A DNA stretch of 64,000 nucleotides from JADLCB01 sp964398315 (GTDB taxonomy: Bacteria; Planctomycetota; Phycisphaerae; Tepidisphaerales; Tepidisphaeraceae), in assembly GCA_964398315.1 (NCBI GenBank), contig CAYNMV010000008.1, forward strand, positions 1-64,000. The letters are read 5' to 3'. The notes under the pieces were generated by a model that saw only the letters and a program-made list of their open reading frames with translations, ran no database searches and was not told the origin of the DNA. A program made the position numbers and the translations under genes. Positions 6,869 through 15,548 of this stretch are shown one piece after another. Numbering within the stretch: position 1 is the first letter of the stretch; every line of letters begins with the position of its first letter.

Positions 6869-9220
6869 ATGATCCCCGCCATGGCTGATCGGGGTTCCAC
6901 AAGGCCGGCAAGGCTGGGTACAGAGGAGCCGTCGCCAGTATGGCGACTGCTCGAAGCGCTGGCGCTGGCCATCCTCGCGGGCGTGGTGATCGCACGGGGG
7001 ATAATGCTGGAGACGCTGCGCGACGCCCAGCCGGTGGTGCCGGGACAGGTTCCCCCGCCGGCCGGGCCGGGGGCGACCACCTCGCTGGTATTGAGCCTGA
7101 TCGCCTGTCTGCCCGCGCTGCTGGTACTGCTGCGACGGGCGCTGGATCCCGGCTGCCGGCTGGCGCGCTCCTGGTCGCACGTGATCGCGCTGATCCTGGC
7201 CGGCTGGGCCTTGCTGAGCACTTTCTGGGCGGCCGACCGCTTCGCGGCCGTGATCTCGGCGACCAGTTTCCTTGCGGCGGTTGCCGTCATCTGGTCAACG
7301 GCCCAGGTGGTGCGTGACTGGTCGCGCCTGCGACTGGTCGTCGGCATCGGACTGGGGCTGCTGATGGTTTACGTGGCCCACGGCATCCTGTACCGCGCCG
7401 TTGATCTGCCCAGTCTCGTGCGGATGTGGGAGCAGGATATCGACAATTTCCGCACCAACACCTTCCGCGAGCGCGGCTGGAGGGAGGATGACCTGGCCGC
7501 CCAGCGCTTCGATCAGAAGATCCGGGCCGGGGAGATGATCGGCTTCACCGCATCGGCCAATACCTTGGCCGCCCTCATCATCACCCTGGGCGTGCTGACT
7601 GGCGGCTACTGTATCCAGCGCGGGCGCTGGCGAGAATGGGGATCGCTGGCCGTGCCGGTGATCGTGCTGGGGCTGGCGGCATGGCTGCTGACCTATACGC
7701 AGAGCAAGACCGCCATCGCCACCCCGGTGGTGGCGACCGGGCTGTTCCTGATCGTCGGCCTGCTGGGGCAGCGCATCAGCCCCCATCGCAAGCTGGTTTA
7801 CAGCCTCGGCGTGATCGGCTTTTTCCTGGCGTCGCTGGCGGTGATCGGGCACGGCCTGTACCACGATTCACTGGTGATCGACAGCCTCACATTTCGCTGG
7901 CGATACTGGGTGGCGTCGGCGGGCTTGTTTGTCGATCACCCGCTGCTGGGGGTGGGATATGCCAACTTCGGCGACTACTACCTGCAGTACCGCCTCCCGG
8001 TGGCGGCCGAGGAAATCCGCGATCCGCACAACCTGTTTATCCGGTTCTTCACCGAGTTGGGGCTGGTTGGCGGCGTGCTGGCGCTGCTGTGGATCGCCGC
8101 GTTGTGGTGGACGATGACCCGCCCGCTTCAACCCGCCGCACCGGACGGGGATGCCGAACCCGAGTCCCCTTCCACAGGCGATGAAGGCAGCGGCTTCGGA
8201 AGCGCAGTCGCCGCCGGCGTCGTGGCTGCCATCATCGGTTTCATCTTCAACATGGCCGCGGGCATCGACTTCACGCAGGATGGCAGTTGGGTCTTCAGTG
8301 AAATCGCCAAGCGCTGCATCGGCCTCGGCCTGCTGGTGCTGGGGGTGATTCTGGTGATGATGCGCGTGCGCGACGGGCAGGTTGAGGCCGATCACCGGCC
8401 AGCACCCTGGCTGCTGTATGGCACGCTGATCGCGTGCGCGATCTTCCTGCTGCACAGCCTGATCGACTTCGCCTTCTTCGAAAACGGCCCGATGTTCCTT
8501 TTCGCTCTGCTGGCCGGCGCTGGGCTGGGCATGCGCTCACCGCGGGCGGGCGAGGTGCGCTTCGATGCCCGCAATGAGCGGGCTGCGCGCAAGGAACGAC
8601 GGGTGGCCGCGCTGTACGCCCGCCGGCCGCTGCCGCGCGGCGTGGTGGTTGCCGTGTTGTGCGGGGCGAGCGTGCTGTGGGTGGTTGCCTGGATCGGTCT
8701 GTTTGGTCCGGTGCTGCTGGCCGAGGATCATGCCAATGCCGGCGATGCACTGCTTCGCGCCAACCAGCCGGCCCGCGCGGCCCAGCGCTACGAGGCGGCA
8801 TTCGATCTGCTGCCATTCAATGGCGATTACGCTTTCCGCGCTGCCCAGGCGCTGGCGTACACCAATGCCAATCCTGGCGCAGTTCGCCGTCTTCTTGATC
8901 AGGCGATCGCCGCCAACCCGCGAGCACCACTGTATCACCTGCAACGCGCCCGCTACTGGGCACAGGCCCGGCCGGGAGACTGGGCGCCGGTGTTGGCTGA
9001 TTTCGAGCGAGCGGTCGAACTGAACCCGCAGGAGCTGGAGGTGCGCATCGAATATGCCCGCCTGCTGGCCGATGCCGGCAGGATCTCGGATGCACTGGCT
9101 CAAGTCCAGGCCGCCCTGGCCATCAATGATGCTTACCACCCGGATGAACCTGAGCGACTTACATCGTCTCGCCTGCAGGCGCTTGAGGAATGGATGGCGG
9201 AACTACGGTCCGGTCTGTAA
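6869..9220 (+). CDS. O-antigen ligase/polymerase-like membrane protein with C-terminal TPR
   Basis: A protein of about 783 residues. The N-terminal 560 residues contain roughly twelve membrane segments and a Wzy_C-like region: a long periplasmic loop after DRFAAVISA, then TYTQSKTA, GVGYANFGDYYL and DPHNLFIRFFTELG, the characteristic ligase/polymerase segment. After a basic linker (NERAARKERR) and one more membrane segment, the last 170 residues form tetratricopeptide-like helices (GDALLRANQPARAAQRYEAAF and two further units). Such ligases with TPR tails occur in exopolysaccharide and exosortase-associated loci. The ATG at 6869 or 6881 is plausible; neither has a clear ribosome binding site, and the upstream TTG at 6827 seems less likely. 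Confidence 0.85.
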   Translation: MIPAMADRGSTRPARLGTEEPSPVWRLLEALALAILAGVVIARGIMLETLRDAQPVVPGQVPPPAGPGATTSLVLSLIACLPALLVLLRRALDPGCRLARSWSHVIALILAGWALLSTFWAADRFAAVISATSFLAAVAVIWSTAQVVRDWSRLRLVVGIGLGLLMVYVAHGILYRAVDLPSLVRMWEQDIDNFRTNTFRERGWREDDLAAQRFDQKIRAGEMIGFTASANTLAALIITLGVLTGGYCIQRGRWREWGSLAVPVIVLGLAAWLLTYTQSKTAIATPVVATGLFLIVGLLGQRISPHRKLVYSLGVIGFFLASLAVIGHGLYHDSLVIDSLTFRWRYWVASAGLFVDHPLLGVGYANFGDYYLQYRLPVAAEEIRDPHNLFIRFFTELGLVGGVLALLWIAALWWTMTRPLQPAAPDGDAEPESPSTGDEGSGFGSAVAAGVVAAIIGFIFNMAAGIDFTQDGSWVFSEIAKRCIGLGLLVLGVILVMMRVRDGQVEADHRPAPWLLYGTLIACAIFLLHSLIDFAFFENGPMFLFALLAGAGLGMRSPRAGEVRFDARNERAARKERRVAALYARRPLPRGVVVAVLCGASVLWVVAWIGLFGPVLLAEDHANAGDALLRANQPARAAQRYEAAFDLLPFNGDYAFRAAQALAYTNANPGAVRRLLDQAIAANPRAPLYHLQRARYWAQARPGDWAPVLADFERAVELNPQELEVRIEYARLLADAGRISDALAQVQAALAINDAYHPDEPERLTSSRLQALEEWMAELRSGL

Positions 9221-9335
9221 TTCCTGATGGGATGGATAATTAGCGCATCCACAGGGCCGAGCACAGTGCCCCGCCAATCATCGCCTCACCCCGGCCAACC
9301 ACGTCATATTGTCGCATAGTGATCGGTTTCTTGGT

Positions 9336-9375
9336 GGCGGTCTCAAGAGATAAGCGGAATGGATCTCTCACCGCC
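9336..9375. other. bulged stem-loop in the ligase-sirB1 spacer
   Basis: GGCGGT plus AGAGAT (9336-9341, 9346-9351) can pair with ATCTCT plus ACCGCC (9363-9368, 9370-9375), giving a 12-bp stem with a small bulge. It lies in the 307-bp non-coding stretch between the ligase-like gene and the SirB1-like gene and has no T tract. It may end the upstream transcript or sit in the leader of the next gene. Nothing else was recognised in 9221-9527. Confidence 0.4.
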
Positions 9376-9527
9376 GCGCCGAGGTGCCCTCAGGGGATGA
9401 AATAGACCCCATTTGCTGGCATTTGGGCACTCTGCCATTCAGAGAAACTTTCCGCGGCACAGAATTTACATGGGATCAGGTTGAACGGCCGATATTGCGT
9501 TGTACATCGGTCGAACCGGAGAGAATT

Positions 9528-10364
9528 ATGATCCCTCAGTTACCCATCTGTGCCGCGCCCGATGCCTTCCGGCTGCTCGCCCGGCAGGTCGATGCGCTGG
9601 AATCCACTGATGCGCTGCTTAATGGTGCGCTGGCAATTGCCATGCATGAGCTGCCTGATGTGCGGCCAGGCCAGGTGGACCAGACCCTGCAGAACTTCGC
9701 GGACACGGTTCGCAATCGTGTTCGTGGCTCCCAGCCGCAGGCGGTCATCGCCCACCTGCACGACTATCTGTTTGAGGAGCTGAAGTTTGTGGGCGATACC
9801 GAAACCTACTACTCGCCCAGCAACAGTTATCTACCGCATGTGATCGCCACCAAGCGCGGATTGCCCATCTCGCTGACGCTGATCTACAAGGTCGTGGCCG
9901 AGCGCATCGGGATTCCCTGCTGGGGAGTGGCGCTGCCTGGACACTTCCTGGCCGGCGTTGATGTTGACGGCGCGCCGATGCTGATCGACCCCTTTGCCGG
10001 TGGGCGTATGCTTACTCCCGAGGAAGCCCAGGAGCGCATGCAAAGCATGTTCGGCACCGAGGTCGAGTGGAGCGATGATCTGATGCACCCGGCCAGCGTG
10101 CGTCACTGGCTGACACGGATGCTCCAGAACCTGCTGAATATCTTTGGCGCTGAGGGGCGCTACGCCGATGTGGCGGCGATGCTGGAGATGGAGATGCTGC
10201 TCTGGCCGGATCAGGACCGTCTGCAGCGCGACCTGGCGCTGGTGCTGGCTCGCATCGGCATGAGCCGGCCGGCCTCCATGTGGCTGGAGACGTATCTGTC
10301 CAACAATCCCGACGACCCGCAGGAGAAAGACCTGAAACAACTACTGGACGTGCTGGCGGCCTGA
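9528..10364 (+). CDS. SirB1/transglutaminase-like family protein with TPR-like tail
   Basis: A 278-residue protein. Its central part matches the SirB1 N-terminal (transglutaminase-like 2) family: LHDYLFEELKFVGDTETYYSPSNS... is followed by RGLPISLTLIYKVVAERIGIPCWGVALPGHFL and LIDPFAGG. The conserved Cys in IPCWG and His in PGHF resemble a degenerate transglutaminase pair. The C-terminal 80 residues are helical repeats (LNIFGAEGRYADVAAMLEMEM...). The family is widespread with no settled activity. The ATG at 9528 is favoured by GGAGAG just upstream; an intrinsic terminator follows. Confidence 0.85.
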   Translation: MIPQLPICAAPDAFRLLARQVDALESTDALLNGALAIAMHELPDVRPGQVDQTLQNFADTVRNRVRGSQPQAVIAHLHDYLFEELKFVGDTETYYSPSNSYLPHVIATKRGLPISLTLIYKVVAERIGIPCWGVALPGHFLAGVDVDGAPMLIDPFAGGRMLTPEEAQERMQSMFGTEVEWSDDLMHPASVRHWLTRMLQNLLNIFGAEGRYADVAAMLEMEMLLWPDQDRLQRDLALVLARIGMSRPASMWLETYLSNNPDDPQEKDLKQLLDVLAA

Positions 10365-10401
10365 TGGCCGTCACGCGTCCACCAGGCTTATCCACTTGCA
10401 G

Positions 10402-10438
10402 CAAGCCCGCGTCGATCGAACGCGGGCTTGTCGTTTTT
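10402..10438 (+). terminator. rho-independent terminator after the SirB1-like gene
   Basis: An 11-bp GC-rich stem (10402-10412 with 10420-10430, seven-base loop) is followed by TCGTTTTT ending at 10438. It lies 38 bp downstream of the SirB1-like stop codon. Confidence 0.9.
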
Positions 10439-10632
10439 CGCCTCTTATCTGCTTCGTTCAACCAGCCCCGTGCATGCGCACGCCACGCCGCGTCCGATAA
10501 AAACGCGATTGTTGCGGCGGCAGGTTCCCTATGTCTGCCATGCGCCAGTCCCCTTATGCAGTTTCACAACATTTTGTCCGGCGGCCGGGCATTTGGCAGA
10601 AGTGCGGATGATGGCACGCAGGCAGGGGGACG

Positions 10633-11064
10633 ATGCACCGAATAGCCATGGTTGCCGTGCTGGATCATCTGGCCACTCCCTCCATCCTCCAGTCGCGCCG
10701 CAGCGTGCTGGTGGTGGAGGACGACCTCGCTGCCTGTCGTGCGCTGGGGCGGCTGCTGGAGCATTACGAATTCGATGCCCTGCTGGCGCGCACCCTGGCG
10801 GACGCGCTCAAGTCGCTGGAGCGCAATCCCGATGTGGTTCTGCTCGACCTGGAGCTGCCCGATGGCGATGGCATCAATGTCCTGCGCCAGATCCGTCACC
10901 AGGGACGATCCACCTGCGTTGCCGTCATGACCGGTACCCAGGATGACGCCCGCATCCGCCTCTGCCAGACCCTCCGGCCAAACCTGCTGCTGCGCAAGCC
11001 GGTGGACTTGCTCCGCCTGTTCACACTCCTGAGGAACCCCACCCTGGACCTCGCGCCCGGTTAG
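10633..11064 (+). CDS. stand-alone response regulator receiver domain
   Basis: A 143-residue single CheY-like domain without an output domain. The acidic pair Asp30-Asp31 (VVEDD), phospho-acceptor Asp72 (VVLLDLELPDGDG), Thr100 (VAVMTGT) and Lys122-Pro (LRKPVD) are all present, so phosphorylation should be possible. An N-terminal extension of about 22 residues precedes the first strand. AGGGGG lies a few bases before the ATG. No histidine kinase is adjacent; it may act on a distant partner. It is convergent with the nitroreductase gene. Confidence 0.85.
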   Translation: MHRIAMVAVLDHLATPSILQSRRSVLVVEDDLAACRALGRLLEHYEFDALLARTLADALKSLERNPDVVLLDLELPDGDGINVLRQIRHQGRSTCVAVMTGTQDDARIRLCQTLRPNLLLRKPVDLLRLFTLLRNPTLDLAPG

Positions 11065-11197
11065 CCGCGTGGCCGCCATGGTGCGGCCGGCTGGCCTCCC
11101 AGCGGGCGTACAGAGCCGCCAGTGCGTATCGGCCAGATGCGTCCAATCACCCGGCCAGCGCTCGCCCGGCAGCCTTGCACACAGCCTTGAATCCCGG

Positions 11198-11800
11198 CTA
11201 TGCGATGATCTCCGATGGCCGGCCCCAGCTTCCTGCGAAGACAAACTCGCTGAACGGCTTGCGGGACCGAGGCCCCTGGTCGCGCTGACGCAGGGCCGCA
11301 TCGAGTTGCGGATTGCTGCCGGGATAGCCCACCGCAATGCCCGCCACCGGTTCGAAGTCGTCCGGCACACCATAGGTGGACTGGATCTTGCCCAGTTCGA
11401 TGCCGGCCATCTGGTGTACATGCAGCCCCAGCGCCTCGGCCTGGAGGGTGAACTGCGCCCCGGCCGCCCCCACATCATGCATGGCCACGCGATTGGGCTT
11501 GCCGCCGCGCGTGAAGGTCTTTTTCGCAAACGATAGCATCAACACCGGCACGTGCTTCGCCCAGATCTGGTTGCTCTCGGTCAGGCAGGAAAGGAGTTTG
11601 GCGAACTCCTCGGGCTGCTGTTTCGTCGCCACGATGTAGCGCCAGGGCTGCTCGTTAAAGCTATTGGCTGTCCAGCGGGCCGCATCGAACATCGTCTTGA
11701 GCTTCCACGCCTCCACCGGTTTGTCGGCGAACTCATACGGGCTCCACCGGCTGCGAATCGGAGCGATCACGTCCATCTCAACGGGATTACGATCGGACAT
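11198..11800 (-). CDS. nitroreductase family FMN-dependent oxidoreductase
   Basis: A 200-residue protein of the nitroreductase superfamily. It shows the N-terminal RSRWSPYEFADKPV motif with the basic residues used for FMN phosphate binding, then FDAARWTANSFNEQPWRYIVA, DVGAAGAQFTLQAEALGLHVHQM and VAGIAVGYPG. These proteins are usually homodimers that use NAD(P)H to reduce nitro compounds, quinones or similar substrates. The ATG at 11800 has AGGAAG six bases upstream. No partner gene is evident and the substrate cannot be inferred. Confidence 0.9.
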   Translation of the reverse strand: MSDRNPVEMDVIAPIRSRWSPYEFADKPVEAWKLKTMFDAARWTANSFNEQPWRYIVATKQQPEEFAKLLSCLTESNQIWAKHVPVLMLSFAKKTFTRGGKPNRVAMHDVGAAGAQFTLQAEALGLHVHQMAGIELGKIQSTYGVPDDFEPVAGIAVGYPGSNPQLDAALRQRDQGPRSRKPFSEFVFAGSWGRPSEIIA

Positions 11801-11987
11801 TGTACTTCCTTCTGTTCGGACCCTGGGATTCGGCCCAATCATACGCGCAGACAGCCCAACTTCGGAACGTGTCGAGTTGCCCGAGATCAGAGCTTACAGG
11901 TCATGTTTCAGGGTGCGGGCAAGCCGGCCCGGGAGATGATTCGCCTCATGCGCCTGAGCACTGCATCCCGGGCGCTTCGCGGCTTCA

Positions 11988-12701
11988 TCACGTTTGGCTC
12001 GCTGCCGCGCCCTGCTGTGCGGCGAGCCACTTTTCCTCCGCCTCGGGCAGGCGGATGTAGATCGGCGCCAGTGTCAGGGGGTCGGCGTAGTGCCCCTGGC
12101 GGGCCAGCATCATCCCCACCTCCGCTGTCATGGTTGCCCGCGCCCGCCACTGTTCTGGCGGCGTCACAATCACCTGGGGATCATTGTCCGGCACCGCCTG
12201 GCGGTGATACGGCAGCCCTTCACCGATCAGGTAGACCGGCCGGGGAGCGCGTGCGATCATGTCGACCAGGCGGTCAAGGTGGGCGGGCTCGCGCTCGATC
12301 CATTGATCGCCTTCCCGCTCGAACCGGGCGGTGAAGACCTGCCCCCGCTTGGCATCGAGCACGATTATGACATGCCGGGCCTCAACCGGGGCATTGCGCA
12401 CCAGTACCATGCTGCTGGGCACCGCCACCAGTTTCACGCCTGTTGTCAGGGCCATCGTCTTGGCCAGCGTCACGGCGATTCTCAGGCCAGTGAACGAGCC
12501 TGGCCCGATCGAGACATACAATTCCTCCAGTTGCTGCGGCTGCCAGCCCCGCCGGCGACACAGCCCGTCGATGATGGGAACGATCTGGGCGGCGTGCTGG
12601 AGGCCGTGGGGAAAGCGCACCCCCTCCACTACTGCCCCGGCCTCAACGGCGGCGATCGATCCCTCCCGTCCCGATGTTTCGATGGCGATTGCCCGTGCCA
12701 T
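11988..12701 (-). CDS. tsaB: tRNA threonylcarbamoyladenosine biosynthesis protein TsaB
   Basis: A 237-residue ASKHA-fold protein. It starts MARAIAIETSGREGSIA and carries the diagnostic SIGPGSFTGLRIAVTLAKTMA segment and VIIVLDAKRGQVF. TsaB pairs with TsaD and TsaE to make the t6A modification at position 37 of ANN-decoding tRNAs in the cytoplasm. Length is normal for the family. The start at 12701 directly precedes the first strand; an upstream ATG would add 11 residues. No other t6A gene is nearby. Confidence 0.9.
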   Translation of the reverse strand: MARAIAIETSGREGSIAAVEAGAVVEGVRFPHGLQHAAQIVPIIDGLCRRRGWQPQQLEELYVSIGPGSFTGLRIAVTLAKTMALTTGVKLVAVPSSMVLVRNAPVEARHVIIVLDAKRGQVFTARFEREGDQWIEREPAHLDRLVDMIARAPRPVYLIGEGLPYHRQAVPDNDPQVIVTPPEQWRARATMTAEVGMMLARQGHYADPLTLAPIYIRLPEAEEKWLAAQQGAAASQT

Positions 12702-13098
12702 GCTGCGCGAGCATACCCGCACCCGCCCTGCCATGCGATGGCTGGGTGCCCGGTCCGGCCACCGCCGCGGCGGATGGCCACTTCACCCGCCTCGCAAACC
12801 CAGCCATGCCACCGATATGGCCGATTTCGGCCTCCGCCTGGGTGCTGGCCAGCATCTGCTGCGGCCAGCCAAGCTGCGCGCCGTCAATCGTGGGTGTAAC
12901 AGAGAAGGTGGCATCCTGCCTGATGGCGTAGGCGCTACCGGCATGCGGACCAGGCGGGATGGAGCAGCACGCATCGGTGGACTCTCCAGGTGCGGACAGT
13001 CGGCGGGGTGCATCGGGATACAGCGCGGATAGAGGAGCGCGGTGTTCCGGCCGCGCCCCCACTTGCAGACTTCTGCCTTGCTGCGCGGTGCGCTGGGA
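12702..13098. other. 397-bp stretch without a supported gene
   Basis: A minus-strand frame (12643-13062, 139 codons) has fairly G/C-biased third positions in its central part and a reasonable amino acid mix, but it overlaps the tsaB start by 59 bp, lacks a ribosome binding site and matches no family I recognise. It may be a decayed gene or chance. Nothing else was seen. Confidence 0.3.
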
Positions 13099-13815
13099 TC
13101 AACAGTTCCGGCGGCGCATCAGCGCCAGCCCACCCAGCCCCAGCAGCGATATCAGTGCCGGCTCGGGGACCACCTCGCCGGTCAAGGAAACGGTGTCGAT
13201 GCGCATGACCCGCAGCGTCTGGCCAGGGTCTTGGTCGCGATGCTGGAACCTGAACTCGTACTCCATCGCCGGACTCGGGAAGACCGCATCCAGGCTGACG
13301 TTGTAGCCCTGGGCAACATTGCCCCCTGAATGTGTCTTGTCCTCAAGGGACCACACCTCGTGGAACGAGACCGCACCACCAGCAGACACAAGGAGCCGGG
13401 CATCGCGCGGCGCCCATCCGCCGCTGTCACTGGGACCGCTGTAACCGTTGGGCCAGATGAGCGTGAACGCAATCGTGCCCAACTGGATCGGATCGCCGCC
13501 GGTGGCCGTCACTGTGAAGCCGTAATACTTGTCATCTTCGTAGTTCGCGATGCCCCAGCCGATGCTTCCGAGCACGTTGGCCCCGTTGGCGCCCTTGCCT
13601 CCGATGTCCTCCATGAAGTTGACATCGCTGGAATCGGAGAAGGCAAAGTCACTGAACGTCACGCCCGCGGGCTGCACATCCACCGCTTTAGCCGCAGGGG
13701 CATCGGCCGTTCCGTTGGTGTTGTTGAAGTGATACGTGGCGGTAAAGGGAGCAGCGCTGGCCATCGCCAGCGGAGCCAGGACAGTAGCGACGGCGGGAAG
13801 AAGAACCTGTTTCAT
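13099..13815 (-). CDS. secreted PEP-CTERM protein, beta-rich
   Basis: A 238-residue exported protein with an N-terminal signal peptide (residues 1-21, cut near ASAAP) and a C-terminal sorting tail: VPEPA, a hydrophobic helix LISLLGLGGLALM, then RRRNC. This tail is the substrate signature for exosortase, which would anchor or release the protein at the cell surface. The body is Gly/Asp/Ser-rich and beta-strand-like, with no catalytic motif. GGAGGG precedes the ATG. It lies just downstream of, and in the same direction as, a LacI-family regulator and may be part of its regulon. Confidence 0.8.
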   Translation of the reverse strand: MKQVLLPAVATVLAPLAMASAAPFTATYHFNNTNGTADAPAAKAVDVQPAGVTFSDFAFSDSSDVNFMEDIGGKGANGANVLGSIGWGIANYEDDKYYGFTVTATGGDPIQLGTIAFTLIWPNGYSGPSDSGGWAPRDARLLVSAGGAVSFHEVWSLEDKTHSGGNVAQGYNVSLDAVFPSPAMEYEFRFQHRDQDPGQTLRVMRIDTVSLTGEVVPEPALISLLGLGGLALMRRRNC

Positions 13816-13966
13816 GGACCCTCCGGCAGAGAGAATATAGTTAGAGGAGAGACCGCCGGGCACGCATCCGGCCGGCACATCACACGATTGATTCTTGCAT
13901 CAGCTCGAAACCTGGATTTCCATCATCCGGCGGAACGGCTGCTTCATGTGCAAGTCAGGAGTGCGC

Positions 13967-14998
13967 TCATGGGCTGGGTGCGGGGCCGACTGTGTCGCCC
14001 GTGTGCAGCCGGTGCGGGCATACTCGCGGCGTCAGCCGGACTGCGGGCGCCCGCAGTTTCTCCATCAGCATCTCGACCGCCTCGCGCCCCACCTGGGCAT
14101 GCGGGGTGAGAAGCGTGTCGATCCAGTGCCGGCCAACCAGAATCGGCTGGGGGCCGAAACTCACCAGGCTGACATCACGCCCCAGGCGCAGGCCCAGATC
14201 TTCAACCAGTGCGCTCCAGAGGAACCCGACCTGGCGGGCCTCACACGATATCAACGCGGTTGGGCGATCATCTTCACGCATGATGGCGATCATGTGCTCA
14301 GCCCATTGCTCGGGGCGGCCACCATGGCAGATGAGACGGGGCTGCAAGCCGGCAGCGCGCATGGCCTGTTCATAGCCGCGCCGACGCTGCACCGTGGCCG
14401 GACGGGCATCGGGGGCCAGTTCCATCGACCCGGACAAGTCGACAAAGGCAATCTTTCGGTGTCCCAGGGCGATGAGCCGATTCACCTGTTCCGCCGCCGC
14501 ACCTTCATCATCGGGATAGACGCAGTCATGGGCGCGAGTGGCGCCCAGCCAGATCGCCGGCAGGCGATGTGAGTCAATCAACTCGACCATTCGTGCCGGA
14601 ATGTTATGGCGATAGTTGATCAGCAGCCCATCTACCCGCAGTTCCCGCAGGATGCCGGGGACAAACGTCTCGCTGGCCAGGTCGGCATCCGGCAGTTGGG
14701 TGTACAGCAGGTACAAATCGTGGGCGGCCAGGGCATCGTGCACCGCCGACAGCAACTGCGGCGGCTGGTAGGAGACCGCCCGTATCGTGCTGTTCAGCAG
14801 CGCCACCTGCCCGAAGCGCCCCTGCCGGATGGATCGAGCCAGTGCATTGGGCCGATACCCCATCTCCGCAGCCTTCCGCAATACACGCTGCCGCGTTTTC
14901 TGGGAGACACCGGCCTTTCCATTGAGTGCAAATGACACCGCTCTCTGGCTGAGGCCGAGCTGGCGCGCGATTTCGACTTGGCTGATCTCGGCGGCCAT
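13967..14998 (-). CDS. LacI/GalR-family transcriptional regulator
   Basis: A 343-residue regulator. Residues 4-50 form the LacI helix-turn-helix and hinge (SQVEIARQLGLSQRAVSFAL, then the YRPNALARSIR hinge segment), followed by a periplasmic-binding-protein-like effector domain. The minor-groove hinge residues ANALA-like (PNALARS) are kept. It probably binds a sugar ligand and represses nearby glycan genes. Two palindromic sites at 15024-15036 and 15044-15055 lie within 60 bp upstream of its own start, suggesting autoregulation. No clear ribosome binding site precedes the ATG. It marks the left side of the glycan-utilisation locus. Confidence 0.9.
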   Translation of the reverse strand: MAAEISQVEIARQLGLSQRAVSFALNGKAGVSQKTRQRVLRKAAEMGYRPNALARSIRQGRFGQVALLNSTIRAVSYQPPQLLSAVHDALAAHDLYLLYTQLPDADLASETFVPGILRELRVDGLLINYRHNIPARMVELIDSHRLPAIWLGATRAHDCVYPDDEGAAAEQVNRLIALGHRKIAFVDLSGSMELAPDARPATVQRRRGYEQAMRAAGLQPRLICHGGRPEQWAEHMIAIMREDDRPTALISCEARQVGFLWSALVEDLGLRLGRDVSLVSFGPQPILVGRHWIDTLLTPHAQVGREAVEMLMEKLRAPAVRLTPRVCPHRLHTGDTVGPAPSP

Positions 14999-15023
14999 TG
15001 CAGTTGACTGGCCAGACTGAACT

Positions 15024-15055
15024 TCTACCTAGTAGATAGTGACTTCTACGTAGAA
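15024..15055. promoter_or_regulatory. paired palindromic operator candidates upstream of lacI-like gene
   Basis: TCTAC-CTA-GTAGA at 15024-15036 and the perfect palindrome TTCTACGTAGAA at 15044-15055 share the half-site TTCTAC and lie 20 bp apart centre to centre (about two helical turns). They are 26-57 bp before the LacI-family start codon on its upstream side. This arrangement suits binding by a dimeric regulator to repress its own promoter. Confidence 0.6.
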
Positions 15056-15069
15056 TATATCTGCTGTCG

Positions 15070-15124
15070 AAAATCCGTCAAAGATAAAATGCACCCCTGT
15101 CTCTTATGCCCAAATAACCTAACC
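15070..15124. repeat. 55-bp direct repeat, left copy at contig edge
   Basis: These 55 bases are identical to 15225-15279 and end exactly at the N gap. Their length equals a common de Bruijn k-mer size, so they are probably the shared node at the ends of two contigs rather than a biological tandem repeat. Confidence 0.85.
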
Positions 15125-15224
15125 NNNNNNNNNNNNNNNNNNNNNNNNNNNNNNNNNNNNNNNNNNNNNNNNNNNNNNNNNNNNNNNNNNNNNNNNNNNN
15201 NNNNNNNNNNNNNNNNNNNNNNNN
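15125..15224. other. assembly gap of 100 Ns
   Basis: Exactly 100 unknown bases between two identical 55-bp ends. The number is a typical placeholder, so the real distance is unknown; it may be zero (simple overlap) or hold a repetitive element. Confidence 0.95.
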
Positions 15225-15279
15225 AAAATCCGTCAAAGATAAAATGCACCCCTGTCTCTTATGCCCAAATAACCTAACC
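15225..15279. repeat. 55-bp direct repeat, right copy at contig edge
   Basis: Second copy of the 55-bp sequence at 15070-15124, starting immediately after the N gap. The 269 bp between it and the MFS gene at 15549 show no supported gene. Confidence 0.85.
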
Positions 15280-15548
15280 CACCCTGGCCCCCCGCCTGGT
15301 TGGCTCCTGACTAATACAGCGAGAAAAGAAGAACGCAGATGGCTTTGCAGGTATCGGGGCCAGTCATCCGGTTTGCGTCGGCATAGCTGGCCGGCGCGGT
15401 CGAAGGGGCAATGCTGCCGCAGGAAAAGTGGCTGTTGCTGACTGAGGTGATGTGGATCGCGGCGGACAGGGAAACGCTCTATACTCTGCGGCAGCAGCCT
15501 GCCTCGCCTCCCGAGCAAGAATCCGCTGCCGTAAGGCCTGTTGCGTTC

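Noticed and set aside
15046..15518. Open frames crossing the 100-N gap
   Set aside because: They read through unknown bases and through the duplicated contig ends; no real protein can be inferred.
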